NCBI GenBank assembly: GCA_900769985.1
Contig: CAAGIS010000182.1
Coordinates: 1-22,886, forward strand
Source of the DNA: Spirochaetia bacterium
GTDB lineage: Bacteria; Spirochaetota; Spirochaetia; Treponematales; Treponemataceae
DNA: 22,886 bases
Direction of reading: 5' to 3'
Part shown: positions 1 through 8,100 of the stretch, piece by piece
How positions within the stretch are numbered: the first letter of the stretch is position 1
Layout of the letters: each line of letters begins with the position of its first letter
Notes under the pieces: generated by a model
Databases searched by the model: none
Seen by the model: the letters and a program-made list of their open reading frames with translations, nothing else
Told to the model about the DNA's origin: nothing
Translations under genes and position numbers: made by a program

Positions 1-79
1 TGGCTTTACTTCACCAAACGAATATGAAGCAAAGTTTAAGAATAAAAAATCTGAAAAGTGTAATAAAAAGGCAGTTTAA
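1..79 (+). CDS. IS3-family transposase, C-terminal tail (partial)
   Basis: The reading frame enters from the left edge (first full codon at base 2) and stops with TAA at 77-79. The visible 25 residues begin GFTSPNEYEAKF, which matches the usual end of the DDE integrase core in IS3-family OrfB proteins, where a 'SP.EYE' motif sits shortly before the C-terminus. The rest of the gene lies outside the window. I could not find a convincing terminal inverted repeat after the stop, so the right end of the element is not placed. The assignment rests on a short motif only. Confidence 0.6.
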   Translation, partial: GFTSPNEYEAKFKNKKSEKCNKKAV

Positions 80-247
80 ATCTCAATTTTGATTTGGCTA
101 TTTATTGACAGAAGAGCAAAGTTTCAAACTAAGAGGCAATCTCCCCTGCGGTTTCTAATATTCTTCCATGCCAGGAATCCTCTCTAACTAAAATAAACAA
201 AATGGCGAAATAAATCAAGTTTCATGGCGAGATATTGGCGAAATATT

Positions 248-310
248 TTCCTCCCAAAAATGCCTATTTGTGGGAGGAACATACTGCGTTTTCAGGCGGA
301 GTGAAAACGC
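248..310. other. Two tandem strong hairpins in a gene-free stretch
   Basis: Between the transposase tail and the ankyrin gene (80-415) I see no gene. The stretch holds two perfect inverted repeats. TTCCTCCCA (248-256) pairs with TGGGAGGAA (271-279), and the stem continues inside after one mismatch. GCGTTTTCA (286-294) pairs with TGAAAACGC (302-310) around a GGCGGAG loop. Neither is followed by a good T run on either strand, so they are not textbook terminators, though they lie downstream of the minus-strand ankyrin gene and could end or stabilise its transcript. A structured RNA or a mobile-element end are alternatives. Confidence 0.5.
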
Positions 311-415
311 TAGATGTGGGGGTGTAGTCAGTTCTATCATTCTGCAGGGATTTATGCGCTGTATTTTATTTTAAGCCATTTTTCCTGAAAATAAGATGCG
401 GACACTTTTGGAAAC

Positions 416-1177
416 TCATTTATTATTTTGTATTTCCCAATGCTTTTTTACAAGTTCTTCAATTTCCGAAGAGCCGGTGCGTTCTGTTGTTTCTTTCGCA
501 AGCTGCAAGGATTCTCCGTCAAGAATTGCTCCGTATTCAAGAAGAAGTGAAAATAAGGTAAGAAAGTTTCCTCTAATGCAATAATTAATTGCGGATTTTC
601 CGTGTTTGTTAAAATAACGTTTGTAATTCCAATCCGTTGCGGGGAATAAAACTCTTTCTCCATAGATGCATTTTAAATTTGGATCAGCTCCTCTTTCTAA
701 AAGAAGTTTTACAGATTTATATACATCATGTTCATAAGTTGCAGAACTTTGTGGATGCTCTTTATAGAAATCTTCTCGCTCTTTATCTGGATTTTTATCC
801 GCTAAATCTACATAAGATATCAGACTTGCTATATAAGGTCTGTTTGTTACATTAGCTCCGTAAGAAATCAGCAATTCTGTCAATTTATAGTCTGAGCAAC
901 ATCCCCACAACGGATTTGTATCAATCCATTTAAATTGCCCTGTTTTTTTATTTGGGTCTGCGCCTTGTTTTAATAATTCTTCGACTTTTTTATAACATTC
1001 ATCTTTATCAGTAATCAAAAGTGCCTTTTCCATTTGATACTCAAGAGAAGATTCATCTTCATCTCTTGTTTTGTTTGTAAAGCTAAATCCTGGTGTTGGA
1101 CTTCTAAACATTTCTTTTCTTTCTCCGCATGATAAGAATAACAAACTTATGATTAAAATAATCAAAAAATTCTTCAT
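416..1177 (-). CDS. Ankyrin-repeat lipoprotein, candidate immunity protein
   Basis: The product starts MKNFLIILIISLLFLSCGE, a signal peptide ending in a lipobox (LFLSC), so the mature protein should be lipid-anchored outside the cytoplasmic membrane. The body carries three or more ankyrin-type helices with the usual turn motifs: LLKQGADPNKK, LLISYGANV, LLLERGADPNLK and LLLEYGAIL. An ATG at 1177 is preferred over an in-frame TTG at 1195, because an AGGA ribosome site lies 8 bases before the ATG and the TTG would overlap the upstream gene. It begins 10 bases after the stop of the Rhs fragment on the same strand. Ankyrin proteins are a known class of immunity partner in polymorphic toxin loci, so immunity to the Rhs tip is inferred from context. 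It could equally be a generic surface ankyrin protein. Confidence 0.75.
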   Translation of the reverse strand: MKNFLIILIISLLFLSCGERKEMFRSPTPGFSFTNKTRDEDESSLEYQMEKALLITDKDECYKKVEELLKQGADPNKKTGQFKWIDTNPLWGCCSDYKLTELLISYGANVTNRPYIASLISYVDLADKNPDKEREDFYKEHPQSSATYEHDVYKSVKLLLERGADPNLKCIYGERVLFPATDWNYKRYFNKHGKSAINYCIRGNFLTLFSLLLEYGAILDGESLQLAKETTERTGSSEIEELVKKHWEIQNNK

Positions 1178-1187
1178 ATGTATTTTC

Positions 1188-1853
1188 CTACTCAAAAGTT
1201 ACCGTTACTGTTTTTTCAGTTCTAGAAGCAGTTAAATTTACTTTATTTACTCTATCCACTGAATTAAAGTATTTATTTGATTTATGGTTTGTAATTCCAG
1301 CATTCACTGCATCATAATATGCATTCGCATCTTCCTCATTCTTGAAGTTCAGTGTTGCTGTCAGGACAAGATCGGAAGGATTGGTTTTTCCCATATCGAA
1401 TCGGTTCGTCCAGTACTGCCCATCCACACTTCTGCTGACTGCATTTCCAGTTGACTTATCCGTCAGTGTAAAAGAAACTGACTCGAGCATATTGTCATCG
1501 GCTTCGCCATGCAGACCATATACTCCGACTTCCGCTCCCACATGCCAGCCGCCGTTAAACACCATATTATAGTTTCCTTTCCAGAGCCAGATTGTTGATG
1601 TATTTCCTTTGGAATTTGTAAAATCAGTTCTTAAACTGTCTATATTGCAGACAAAATCATTTGATGTAAAACTTTCATAGAAATTATGATACCCACCCAA
1701 ACGCTGTGGCTGTGTATTGTCAAAATATAGGAAGCCTTCCGAATGATGTTTAGGAAGCATTTTATATCCAACATACAGTGCAACGGCAATTACCGGATTT
1801 CTTCCATCCGGGTCTATATAGCGTACAGGATTATTCCCAGCGTAGTGGTACAA
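1188..1853 (-). CDS. Rhs C-terminal fragment with DUF4474-like tip
   Basis: The fragment opens with NGNLYHYAGNNPV followed by RYIDPDGR. This is the conserved end of an Rhs/YD-repeat core, after which the variable toxin tip normally begins. Everything upstream of that motif is gone: the frame is closed by a TAG at 1866-1868, and the first usable start is the TTG at 1853, inside the motif. It is therefore a 5'-truncated Rhs gene or a spare tip cassette. The roughly 200-residue tip has a WLWKGNYN motif, a GAEVGVYG motif and a W-T-x-F-x-x-G segment followed by a 'NEED' stretch, which from memory resembles DUF4474. No catalytic residues can be named. The ankyrin lipoprotein follows directly. Expression without the Rhs shell is doubtful. 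Confidence 0.7.
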   Translation of the reverse strand: MYHYAGNNPVRYIDPDGRNPVIAVALYVGYKMLPKHHSEGFLYFDNTQPQRLGGYHNFYESFTSNDFVCNIDSLRTDFTNSKGNTSTIWLWKGNYNMVFNGGWHVGAEVGVYGLHGEADDNMLESVSFTLTDKSTGNAVSRSVDGQYWTNRFDMGKTNPSDLVLTATLNFKNEEDANAYYDAVNAGITNHKSNKYFNSVDRVNKVNLTASRTEKTVTVTFE

Positions 1854-1904
1854 ATTGCCATTTGTCTAACGAAACGCCTCTTTATCAATCCTCCTGTAAT
1901 CATT

Positions 1905-2165
1905 TTAGCACTTGCAGCCATACTTTTCACTACAAATCTTCAAATTTCCCGATGAAATTGCAAAAAAATAATCATGATTTTTCATATCTAAGGAAGTGCT
2001 GATTAACACTTCCTTAAGTCCCAATACTGTCTCTGTACTGACCATGTATTGCCTTTCTTTTATATTTCGATGTAAACTTTTCACAACCATTTTATATGGC
2101 TCAGCAAATCTCTTATATTTGATATTTACTTTCCTCCCTGGCGCAACGCAATAGACTTGAATAAC
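1905..2165 (-). other. Unexplained open frame, possible gene remnant
   Basis: The 465-base gap between the Rhs fragment and feoB contains an 87-codon minus-strand open frame bounded upstream by TAG at 2166-2168. Its only ATG is at 2090 and lacks a ribosome site. The predicted peptide (…KYKRFAEPYKMVVKSLHRNIKER…) has a plausible composition but matches no family I recognise. A 10-base inverted repeat (1989-1998 with 2007-2016) lies inside it. It may be the eroded body of a neighbouring gene. Confidence 0.25.
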
Positions 2166-2241
2166 CTATTGTAACGCTTCGGAGAAAAGTTTTTTTTGCT
2201 ATAAACATTTGACTTACAACCTCATGACAGTTCTGCCAGCG

Positions 2242-2250
2242 TGATATAAT
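2242..2250 (+). promoter_or_regulatory. Extended -10 promoter of feoB
   Basis: The sequence TGATATAAT is a perfect extended -10 (TG-N-TATAAT). No good -35 is found 17 bases upstream, which is normal for extended -10 promoters. Transcription should start near 2257, giving a leader of about 60 bases before the ATG at 2319. Confidence 0.6.
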
Positions 2251-2263
2251 TTACTCATACATA

Positions 2264-2287
2264 TTGACAATTTTATAAAATTGACAG
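2264..2287. promoter_or_regulatory. Palindromic operator candidate in the feoB leader
   Basis: CAATTTTATAAAATTG at 2268-2283 is a perfect 16-base palindrome. It is flanked by direct copies of TTGACA (2264-2269 and 2281-2286). It sits just after the predicted transcription start of an iron uptake gene, so a metal-responsive repressor site is a reasonable guess. It does not match the classic Fur box. Confidence 0.4.
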
Positions 2288-2318
2288 ACAGTATTTTCAA
2301 TTATTCAACGAGGACTTT

Positions 2319-4661
2319 ATGAATTTAAAAGAATTGTCTGCAGGCGAAACTGCAAAAATTACTGCTATCGGCGGCAATGGTGCTTTAAGACAGCACTTTC
2401 TTGATATGGGAGTAATTCCCGGTGCAGAAGTAACAGTCGTAAAATTTGCTCCAATGGGCGATCCTGTAGAACTTGAAATTCACGGCTACGAACTGACTTT
2501 ACGTCTTGCTGATGCTGAGCAGATTACGATTGAACCTATTGAAAAACGTTCCGACAGTCACGTTCACATTCAAAAAAAATCACATTCCGAACATCCCGGA
2601 CTTGGCGAAGCAGGAAAATACCACAGCCCGGATCACGCAAATCCTCTGCCAGAAAATACAGTTTTACGATTTGCCCTTGTAGGAAATCAAAACTGCGGAA
2701 AGACGACTTTATTCAACAAACTTACAGGCGCAAACCAGCACGTCGGAAATTTTCCGGGCGTTACAGTAGACAGAAAAGACGGTCAGATAAAAGGCTTTCC
2801 AAATACAATTGTAACCGATTTGCCTGGAATCTATTCAATGTCACCGTACACAAACGAAGAAATCGTATCACGCAATTTCGTCCTTAACGAAAAACCGCAC
2901 GCCATCATCAATATAGTCGATGCCACAAATATCGAACGCAATCTGTACCTGACAATGCAGCTTCTGGAAACTGACATTCCTATGGTCGTTGCGCTTAATA
3001 TGATGGACGAACTCACTGGCAACAACGGCTCAATCGATATAAACGAAATCGAAGCTTTGCTCGGAGTTCCAGTCATTCCGATTTCTGCCATTAAAAACGA
3101 AGGCGTAGATGAACTTATCAAACACGCAGTTCACATTGCAAAATATCAGGAACGTCCTTTAAAACAAGACTTCTGTCTCAAAGACGATCACGGCGGCGCA
3201 ATTCACAGAGCACATCATGCAGTCGAATCAATTATCGAAGACCATGCCGAACGCGCAAACATTCCTCTGCGTTTTGCAGCAAGCAAAGCAATAGAAGGCG
3301 ACCATTTAATCCTTGAACAACTCGCCCTCGACAAAAACGAAAAAGATATGCTTGAACACGTCGTAATCCAGATGGAAAACGAAAGCGGAATGGACAGAAA
3401 CTCAGCCGTTGCAGACATGCGCTTTGACTTTATCGAACGTGTCTGCAAACAGACAGTCGTAAAACCAAAAGAAAGCCGCGAGCGTATCCGTTCAGAAAAA
3501 ATTGACCGCATCCTTACAGGCAAGTGGACTGCAATTCCATGCTTTATCGGAATTATGGGGCTTGTCTTTTACCTCACGTTCAACGTTATCGGTGGTTCTT
3601 TGCAGCAGCTTTTAGAAAACGGAATAAACGCTTTGACAGTCCTTACAGATTCATGGCTGACTTCTGCAGGAGTAAACCCTGTAATCCACAGTCTTGTAAT
3701 CGACGGAATTTTCAGCGGTGTCGGAAGCGTCTTAAGTTTTCTGCCGATTGTCGTTACTTTGTTTTTCTTTCTGTCACTCATGGAAGACAGCGGTTACATT
3801 GCTCGGGTTGCATTTTTTATGGACAAGCTCCTGAGAAAAACAGGGCTTTCAGGCCGGAGTATCGTACCTATGTTAATCGGCTTCGGCTGTACAGTTCCTG
3901 CCGTAATGTCAACGAGAACATTACCATCAAGCCGGGACAGAAAAATGACAATTCTTCTTACACCGTTTATGAGCTGCACAGCAAAACTTCCGATTTATGC
4001 TTTTTTTGTAAACGCATTTTTTCATCAGCACGGCGCATTGATTATGATAGGACTTTATCTTTTAGGAATCATAACAGGCATTTTGATTACGTTGCTTTTT
4101 AAAAACACATTGTTCAAGGGAGAAGCAGTTCCTTTTGTAATGGAACTACCAAATTACAGAATTCCTGGTGCAAAAAATGTCGCACAACTTTTATGGGAAA
4201 AAGCAAAAGATTTTTTAACAAGAGCATTCAGCGTAATTTTACTTGCAACGATGGTCGTATGGTTTTTGCAAACTTTCGACTTTCACTTGAACATAGTAGA
4301 AGATTCTTCAAACAGCATTCTTGCTCACATTGCAGGACTGATTGCACCAGTTTTAAAACCTGTCGGACTCGGTGACTGGCGGATTGTCACTTCGCTTATA
4401 AGCGGCGTTATGGCAAAAGAAAGCGTCGTTTCTACAATGGAGATTCTTTTTACTGACGGAATCACATCTGCACTGACAACTTCTGGCGCTGCATCAATGC
4501 TTGTATTCTCTTTAATGTATACACCGTGCATTGCAGCGATTGCTTCAATCAAACGGGAACTTGGCCGTAAATGGGCAGCGGCAGTTGTCTTCTGGCAGTG
4601 TTTTGTCGCCTGGGCTGCATCTCTTGCCGTTCACTTAATCTGCATTGCCGCAGGAATTTGA
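2319..4661 (+). CDS. feoB: FeoA-FeoB fusion, ferrous iron transporter
   Basis: This protein imports Fe2+ across the cytoplasmic membrane. Residues 1-73 form a FeoA SH3-like domain. Residues 74-110 are a linker rich in histidine (H81, H83, H89, H92, H102, H106). The G domain follows, with G1 GNQNCGKT (122-129), G2 Thr149, G3 DLPG (167-170), G4 NMMD (227-230) and a SAI motif for G5. The membrane half carries both Gate motifs, one around GCTVPAVMSTRTL and one around GVMAKESVVS. At 780 residues it has the size of FeoB plus one FeoA domain, and no FeoC follows. The start is supported by an AGGA site at 2311-2314. The MATE gene begins 28 bases after the stop and may be co-transcribed. Confidence 0.95.
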   Translation: MNLKELSAGETAKITAIGGNGALRQHFLDMGVIPGAEVTVVKFAPMGDPVELEIHGYELTLRLADAEQITIEPIEKRSDSHVHIQKKSHSEHPGLGEAGKYHSPDHANPLPENTVLRFALVGNQNCGKTTLFNKLTGANQHVGNFPGVTVDRKDGQIKGFPNTIVTDLPGIYSMSPYTNEEIVSRNFVLNEKPHAIINIVDATNIERNLYLTMQLLETDIPMVVALNMMDELTGNNGSIDINEIEALLGVPVIPISAIKNEGVDELIKHAVHIAKYQERPLKQDFCLKDDHGGAIHRAHHAVESIIEDHAERANIPLRFAASKAIEGDHLILEQLALDKNEKDMLEHVVIQMENESGMDRNSAVADMRFDFIERVCKQTVVKPKESRERIRSEKIDRILTGKWTAIPCFIGIMGLVFYLTFNVIGGSLQQLLENGINALTVLTDSWLTSAGVNPVIHSLVIDGIFSGVGSVLSFLPIVVTLFFFLSLMEDSGYIARVAFFMDKLLRKTGLSGRSIVPMLIGFGCTVPAVMSTRTLPSSRDRKMTILLTPFMSCTAKLPIYAFFVNAFFHQHGALIMIGLYLLGIITGILITLLFKNTLFKGEAVPFVMELPNYRIPGAKNVAQLLWEKAKDFLTRAFSVILLATMVVWFLQTFDFHLNIVEDSSNSILAHIAGLIAPVLKPVGLGDWRIVTSLISGVMAKESVVSTMEILFTDGITSALTTSGAASMLVFSLMYTPCIAAIASIKRELGRKWAAAVVFWQCFVAWAASLAVHLICIAAGI

Positions 4662-4689
4662 TTTTTAAATTCTATTTATTACATTTGTT

Positions 4690-6045
4690 ATGAAAACGAA
4701 AACTATAAAAAATACAAAAAAAGATTATCTTACAACTCAAAATCCGTTGCTCGCTCTGTTCATTTTTTTTATCCCGATTGCATTGGGAAATATTTTTCAG
4801 CAATTTTATAATTTAGTTGATTCTGCAATTCTCGGTAAATTTGTAAGTGAACAGGCTCTTGCAGCTGCTGCGGCTTGTCTTTCATTGACAAACGTTTTTA
4901 TCTTCATTGCAAATGGCTACGGAATTGGTGCCGGCGTTATAGTCGGAAATTATTTTGGCGCAAAAAATTTCAAAAAAATGAAAGAAGTAATTTTGACTGC
5001 TTTTATAACAAGCCTTGCTATCAGCATTGTCCTTGGAATTTTTGGCATCGCCTTTGGAAAACTGATTTTAGCTTTATTAAAGACTCCAGAAGATACAATA
5101 GGGCTTGCCGGAATTTATCTGCAGATTTACTTTTTCGGATTACCATTTGTCTTTTTGTATAATGTAACTTCTGCAATGTTCAATGCTCTCGGAGAATCAA
5201 AATATCCTCTTATTTTTTTAATAGCATCTTCTCTTTTAAATATTTTTCTTGATTTATTTTTCGTAATAAAATTGAATTCTGGAATTGAAGGAGTTGCCTA
5301 TGCTACTCTGATTGCACAAGGATGCGCCTGCATTATTTCTCTGACTGTGTTCTTTAAAAAATTAAAAAAGCTGAACATTGGCGAAACAAAATACTTTGAC
5401 AAATTTGAACTGAGTAGAATTACAAAAATTGCACTTCCTTCGATTTTGCAGCAGGCAACAATTTCTATCGGATTAATGCTCATTCAATCTACTGTAAACA
5501 GTTTTGGTTCTCAAGCCCTTGCCGGTTACTCTGTCGGAATGAGAATAGAAAGTCTTGGTTCTGCAGCTGTAATTGCCTGCGGTGCTTCACTTTCAACTTT
5601 TACAGCACAAAATCTTGGTGCCAAAAAATACAATAGAATAAACCAGGGTTATATTTCTGCTAATGTCATCGTAATGTTTTTTTCTCTTTTATTTTTTCTG
5701 GCAATTCTTGCTTTTAAAAATCAGGTTATCTATTTTTTTATAGGTCAAAACTGTTCAGAAACTGCTTTTAAAACTGCCACCGAAGTTCTTACTTATATGA
5801 GCAAAGTGATGGTTCTCTTAGGATTTAAACACACTGCTGACGGCATCCTGCGCGGACTTGGCAGAATGAAAATGTTTACAATAGGAAATCTCGTTAATAT
5901 TTTTATCAGAGTTTCTTTTTCAAAAATATTCGCTCCCATAATCGGGATTCAGGCAATATGGATTTCAAATCCTATCGGCTGGTGTGCAAGCCTTGCTCTG
6001 TGCTATATAAGTTATCGCCATGCAAAACGACATATGAATTTTTAA
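4690..6045 (+). CDS. MATE family efflux transporter
   Basis: This 451-residue protein is highly hydrophobic with about twelve predicted membrane helices in two similar halves, the normal MATE build and length. The N-terminal half has the family pattern PIALGNIFQQFYNLVDSAILGKFV and the second half carries SILQQATISIGLMLIQ. MATE proteins expel drugs or metabolites by antiport with Na+ or H+, and the substrate here cannot be read from sequence. No Shine-Dalgarno precedes the ATG; the leader is very AT-rich, so translation may depend on coupling to feoB or on unstructured mRNA. Its stop lies only 3 bases from the stop of the convergent EcfT gene. Confidence 0.9.
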   Translation: MKTKTIKNTKKDYLTTQNPLLALFIFFIPIALGNIFQQFYNLVDSAILGKFVSEQALAAAAACLSLTNVFIFIANGYGIGAGVIVGNYFGAKNFKKMKEVILTAFITSLAISIVLGIFGIAFGKLILALLKTPEDTIGLAGIYLQIYFFGLPFVFLYNVTSAMFNALGESKYPLIFLIASSLLNIFLDLFFVIKLNSGIEGVAYATLIAQGCACIISLTVFFKKLKKLNIGETKYFDKFELSRITKIALPSILQQATISIGLMLIQSTVNSFGSQALAGYSVGMRIESLGSAAVIACGASLSTFTAQNLGAKKYNRINQGYISANVIVMFFSLLFFLAILAFKNQVIYFFIGQNCSETAFKTATEVLTYMSKVMVLLGFKHTADGILRGLGRMKMFTIGNLVNIFIRVSFSKIFAPIIGIQAIWISNPIGWCASLALCYISYRHAKRHMNF

Positions 6046-6048
6046 TCA

Positions 6049-6732
6049 TCAGCGTGCTTCAGTGTTTTCCTTAATCTGACGTATTGCAATTGCCCTCGAC
6101 ATATTATAAGCCTTTTTCATTCCGACAGAAAATAAAACCGGTAAAAGAGCAAGATACATTTTTACAAAATTTTTTCCGCCTCGTGCAAGCCATGCTTTTT
6201 TTGACTGTTCCCAAATTTTTGACACAAGCGGAATAAAATTTAAAAACATCGAAATCGTATCTGTAAAAGTTGCCTTGTTTTTTAAATGAAGAATTTTCCT
6301 TACAAGCTTTTCAATTTTAAAAATCCCTTCCCTGAGTTCAAGCGAAGTCGAAGTTTTAAAAACAAGTGACGCACTCTGCATAATGCAGAAAAGTTTTAAA
6401 AGCAAAAAAATTGTTTCTTTCTGGTTTTCAAAACTGAATGTCTGCAAAAAATTTTTTTCGCTGCTAAAAAGGCATGTAAGGATTTGCGTAAAAAAAAGCA
6501 GGACAGCATAAAAAATCACAGGCGTAAAATCTTTGAGCTGTTCCCTGACAGAAAATTTTAAATAAAGTGCCGCGCCAAATTGAACAAGTATAAGGCCTGC
6601 GGTAAATTCAACAGGAAGATATAAAAATAAAATATTTATGACAGGAATAAAAATCAGTTTTGCCCATGCAGGACATCTGTGTAAAAATGAGTTTCCTTTT
6701 TTATAAGAAAATGCCGAATACTTTTGAACCAC
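6049..6732 (-). CDS. bioN: ECF transporter transmembrane protein EcfT (BioN-like)
   Basis: This is the coupling membrane subunit of an energy-coupling-factor transporter, linking the ATPase to the substrate-binding BioY. It has about five hydrophobic segments and the family coupling motif LARGG near the C-terminal end. A second motif is weakly kept as SRAIAIRQ instead of Ala-Arg-Gly. I place the start at GTG 6732, one base after the ATPase stop, which gives the usual opening KYSAFSYKKGNSFLHR. An in-frame TTG at 6771 would overlap the ATPase by 38 bases and has no ribosome site. It is the last gene of the bioY operon. The biotin role rests on the neighbours. Confidence 0.85.
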   Translation of the reverse strand: MVQKYSAFSYKKGNSFLHRCPAWAKLIFIPVINILFLYLPVEFTAGLILVQFGAALYLKFSVREQLKDFTPVIFYAVLLFFTQILTCLFSSEKNFLQTFSFENQKETIFLLLKLFCIMQSASLVFKTSTSLELREGIFKIEKLVRKILHLKNKATFTDTISMFLNFIPLVSKIWEQSKKAWLARGGKNFVKMYLALLPVLFSVGMKKAYNMSRAIAIRQIKENTEAR

Positions 6733-6733
6733 T

Positions 6734-7447
6734 TTACCAGACCAAATCTTTGATAGCTGAATAATTTGCAAACGGATTTTTTATGTTCCATTTTTCCAAA
6801 TCAAGTTTGACGATTTCTTCCGGTGTACCGTCAAAAACTTTTTTTCCGCGGAACAGAACGATAAACTTTTCAGCAAGAGCAAGACATTTTTCAATTTCGT
6901 GCGTAAGAATTATTACTGTCCTGCCCTGCTTCTTTAATGATTTTACAAGGGAGTTTACCTGCTTTACCCCGGTAAAATCAAGGTTTGCATAAGGTTCATC
7001 TAAAATTATAACAGGAAGATTCATCGCAATCATGCACGCAACTGCAAGACGCCGCTTTTCGCCGCCAGATAAAAACCGCGCCGGAAAATCAGCTTTTGAT
7101 GTAAGTCCTGTTTTTTGCAAGGCATCGATTATAGCCTGTTCCGTCTGCTCTTTCGTAAACCCGAGATTCTTCGGCCCAAACGCAATGTCCTCGCGCGGTG
7201 TCTCGCCTAAGATTTGCGTTTCTGCCTCCTGAAAGACAAGCCCTGCCCTGCAGGAATTTTCTATTGTCCCGGAATCTGCTTCTTCAAGACCTGCAATAAT
7301 CGACATAAGGACACTTTTACCCGAACCGTTCTCGCCGCCAATAACAGTGCACGTTCCGTCCGGTATTTCAAACGAAACATTTTGCAGCGCGTAATTTATC
7401 CCTTCTGAAGTTTCAAATGATTTACAGATGTCATTGATTTTGAGCAA
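6734..7447 (-). CDS. bioM: ECF transporter ATPase (BioM-like)
   Basis: This ABC ATPase powers the biotin ECF transporter on the cytoplasmic face. Visible motifs are Walker A GGENGSGKS (37-45), the Q-loop Gln73 in VFQEAETQ, the signature LSGGEKRR (126-133), Walker B with IILDEP (147-152), and the switch histidine in LTHE. The start codon is TTG at 7447, with GGA about nine bases before it; no ATG is available. Length (237 residues) fits a single-domain EcfA. It sits 20 bases after bioY. A single ATPase gene implies a homodimer, as in the dedicated BioMNY systems. Confidence 0.9.
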   Translation of the reverse strand: MLKINDICKSFETSEGINYALQNVSFEIPDGTCTVIGGENGSGKSVLMSIIAGLEEADSGTIENSCRAGLVFQEAETQILGETPREDIAFGPKNLGFTKEQTEQAIIDALQKTGLTSKADFPARFLSGGEKRRLAVACMIAMNLPVIILDEPYANLDFTGVKQVNSLVKSLKKQGRTVIILTHEIEKCLALAEKFIVLFRGKKVFDGTPEEIVKLDLEKWNIKNPFANYSAIKDLVW

Positions 7448-7467
7448 CTTTATTTTCCGCCTTCGTT

Positions 7468-8094
7468 TTATTCCGCAGAATTTATACTGTCTTTCTTTTT
7501 TGAACCTGAATAAAGGTACTGTGCAAGGACAGGACGTATTTTTAATGCGACAGGAATTGCAACTACGATTTTTAAAATATCACCCGGAATGTACGGAACT
7601 ACGCACGCGCCCATTGTAAACGCAAATGCCGTTTTGTCAGCCGGAACTTTACCTGCACCAACTGCCCATTTTGCAAAGTGCATTACACCCGGAATATAAA
7701 GCAAAACCATTCCTGCAATAATTCCAAGACTTACGCGCAATGCCGTTTTCCATGAAAACTTTTTTTCTGCAACAGACGGTCGCCCCGAAATAAAGCCCGT
7801 AGCGATTGCGCCCAAAAGATATCCCGGAAAAAATCCACCCGTAGGACCTACCCATGATGCGATTCCGCTTGCACCTCCAGCATATACAGGAAGCCCGATT
7901 AAGCCTGCCACCAAAAACAACGCAGTCGGTGCCCCGCCAAGAAAACTTCCTAGAATTGATGCCGTCAAAATGCAAAGTGCGTTCTGTAATACAATTGGCA
8001 CAACCCCGACAGGAATTTTAAAAAACCAACCGATACAAATAATTGCTGCAAACAACGCAATAAATGATAACGTTAAAAGTGTTTTATTTTTCAT
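7468..8094 (-). CDS. bioY: BioY, biotin-binding S component
   Basis: BioY captures biotin in the membrane and works with the ATPase and EcfT encoded just downstream. The 208-residue protein has six hydrophobic segments and the BioY signature region LFLVAGLIGLPVYAGGASGI, followed by GPTGGFFPGYLLGA. A biotin-binding role is supported independently by the BirA operator in its promoter. The ATG at 8094 has no Shine-Dalgarno sequence and lies only 6 bases after the -10 box, so the transcript is probably leaderless. It is the first gene of the bioY-bioM-bioN operon. Confidence 0.95.
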   Translation of the reverse strand: MKNKTLLTLSFIALFAAIICIGWFFKIPVGVVPIVLQNALCILTASILGSFLGGAPTALFLVAGLIGLPVYAGGASGIASWVGPTGGFFPGYLLGAIATGFISGRPSVAEKKFSWKTALRVSLGIIAGMVLLYIPGVMHFAKWAVGAGKVPADKTAFAFTMGACVVPYIPGDILKIVVAIPVALKIRPVLAQYLYSGSKKKDSINSAE

Positions 8095-8100
8095 AGCGGC

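Noticed and set aside
3524..4102. A 192-codon plus-strand frame inside feoB
   Set aside because: It is a +1 shadow of the FeoB membrane domain; the real frame has full family motifs and the shadow peptide has none.
6732..6771. TTG 6771 as the EcfT start
   Set aside because: It overlaps the ATPase by 38 bases, has no ribosome site, and adds residues not typical of the family.
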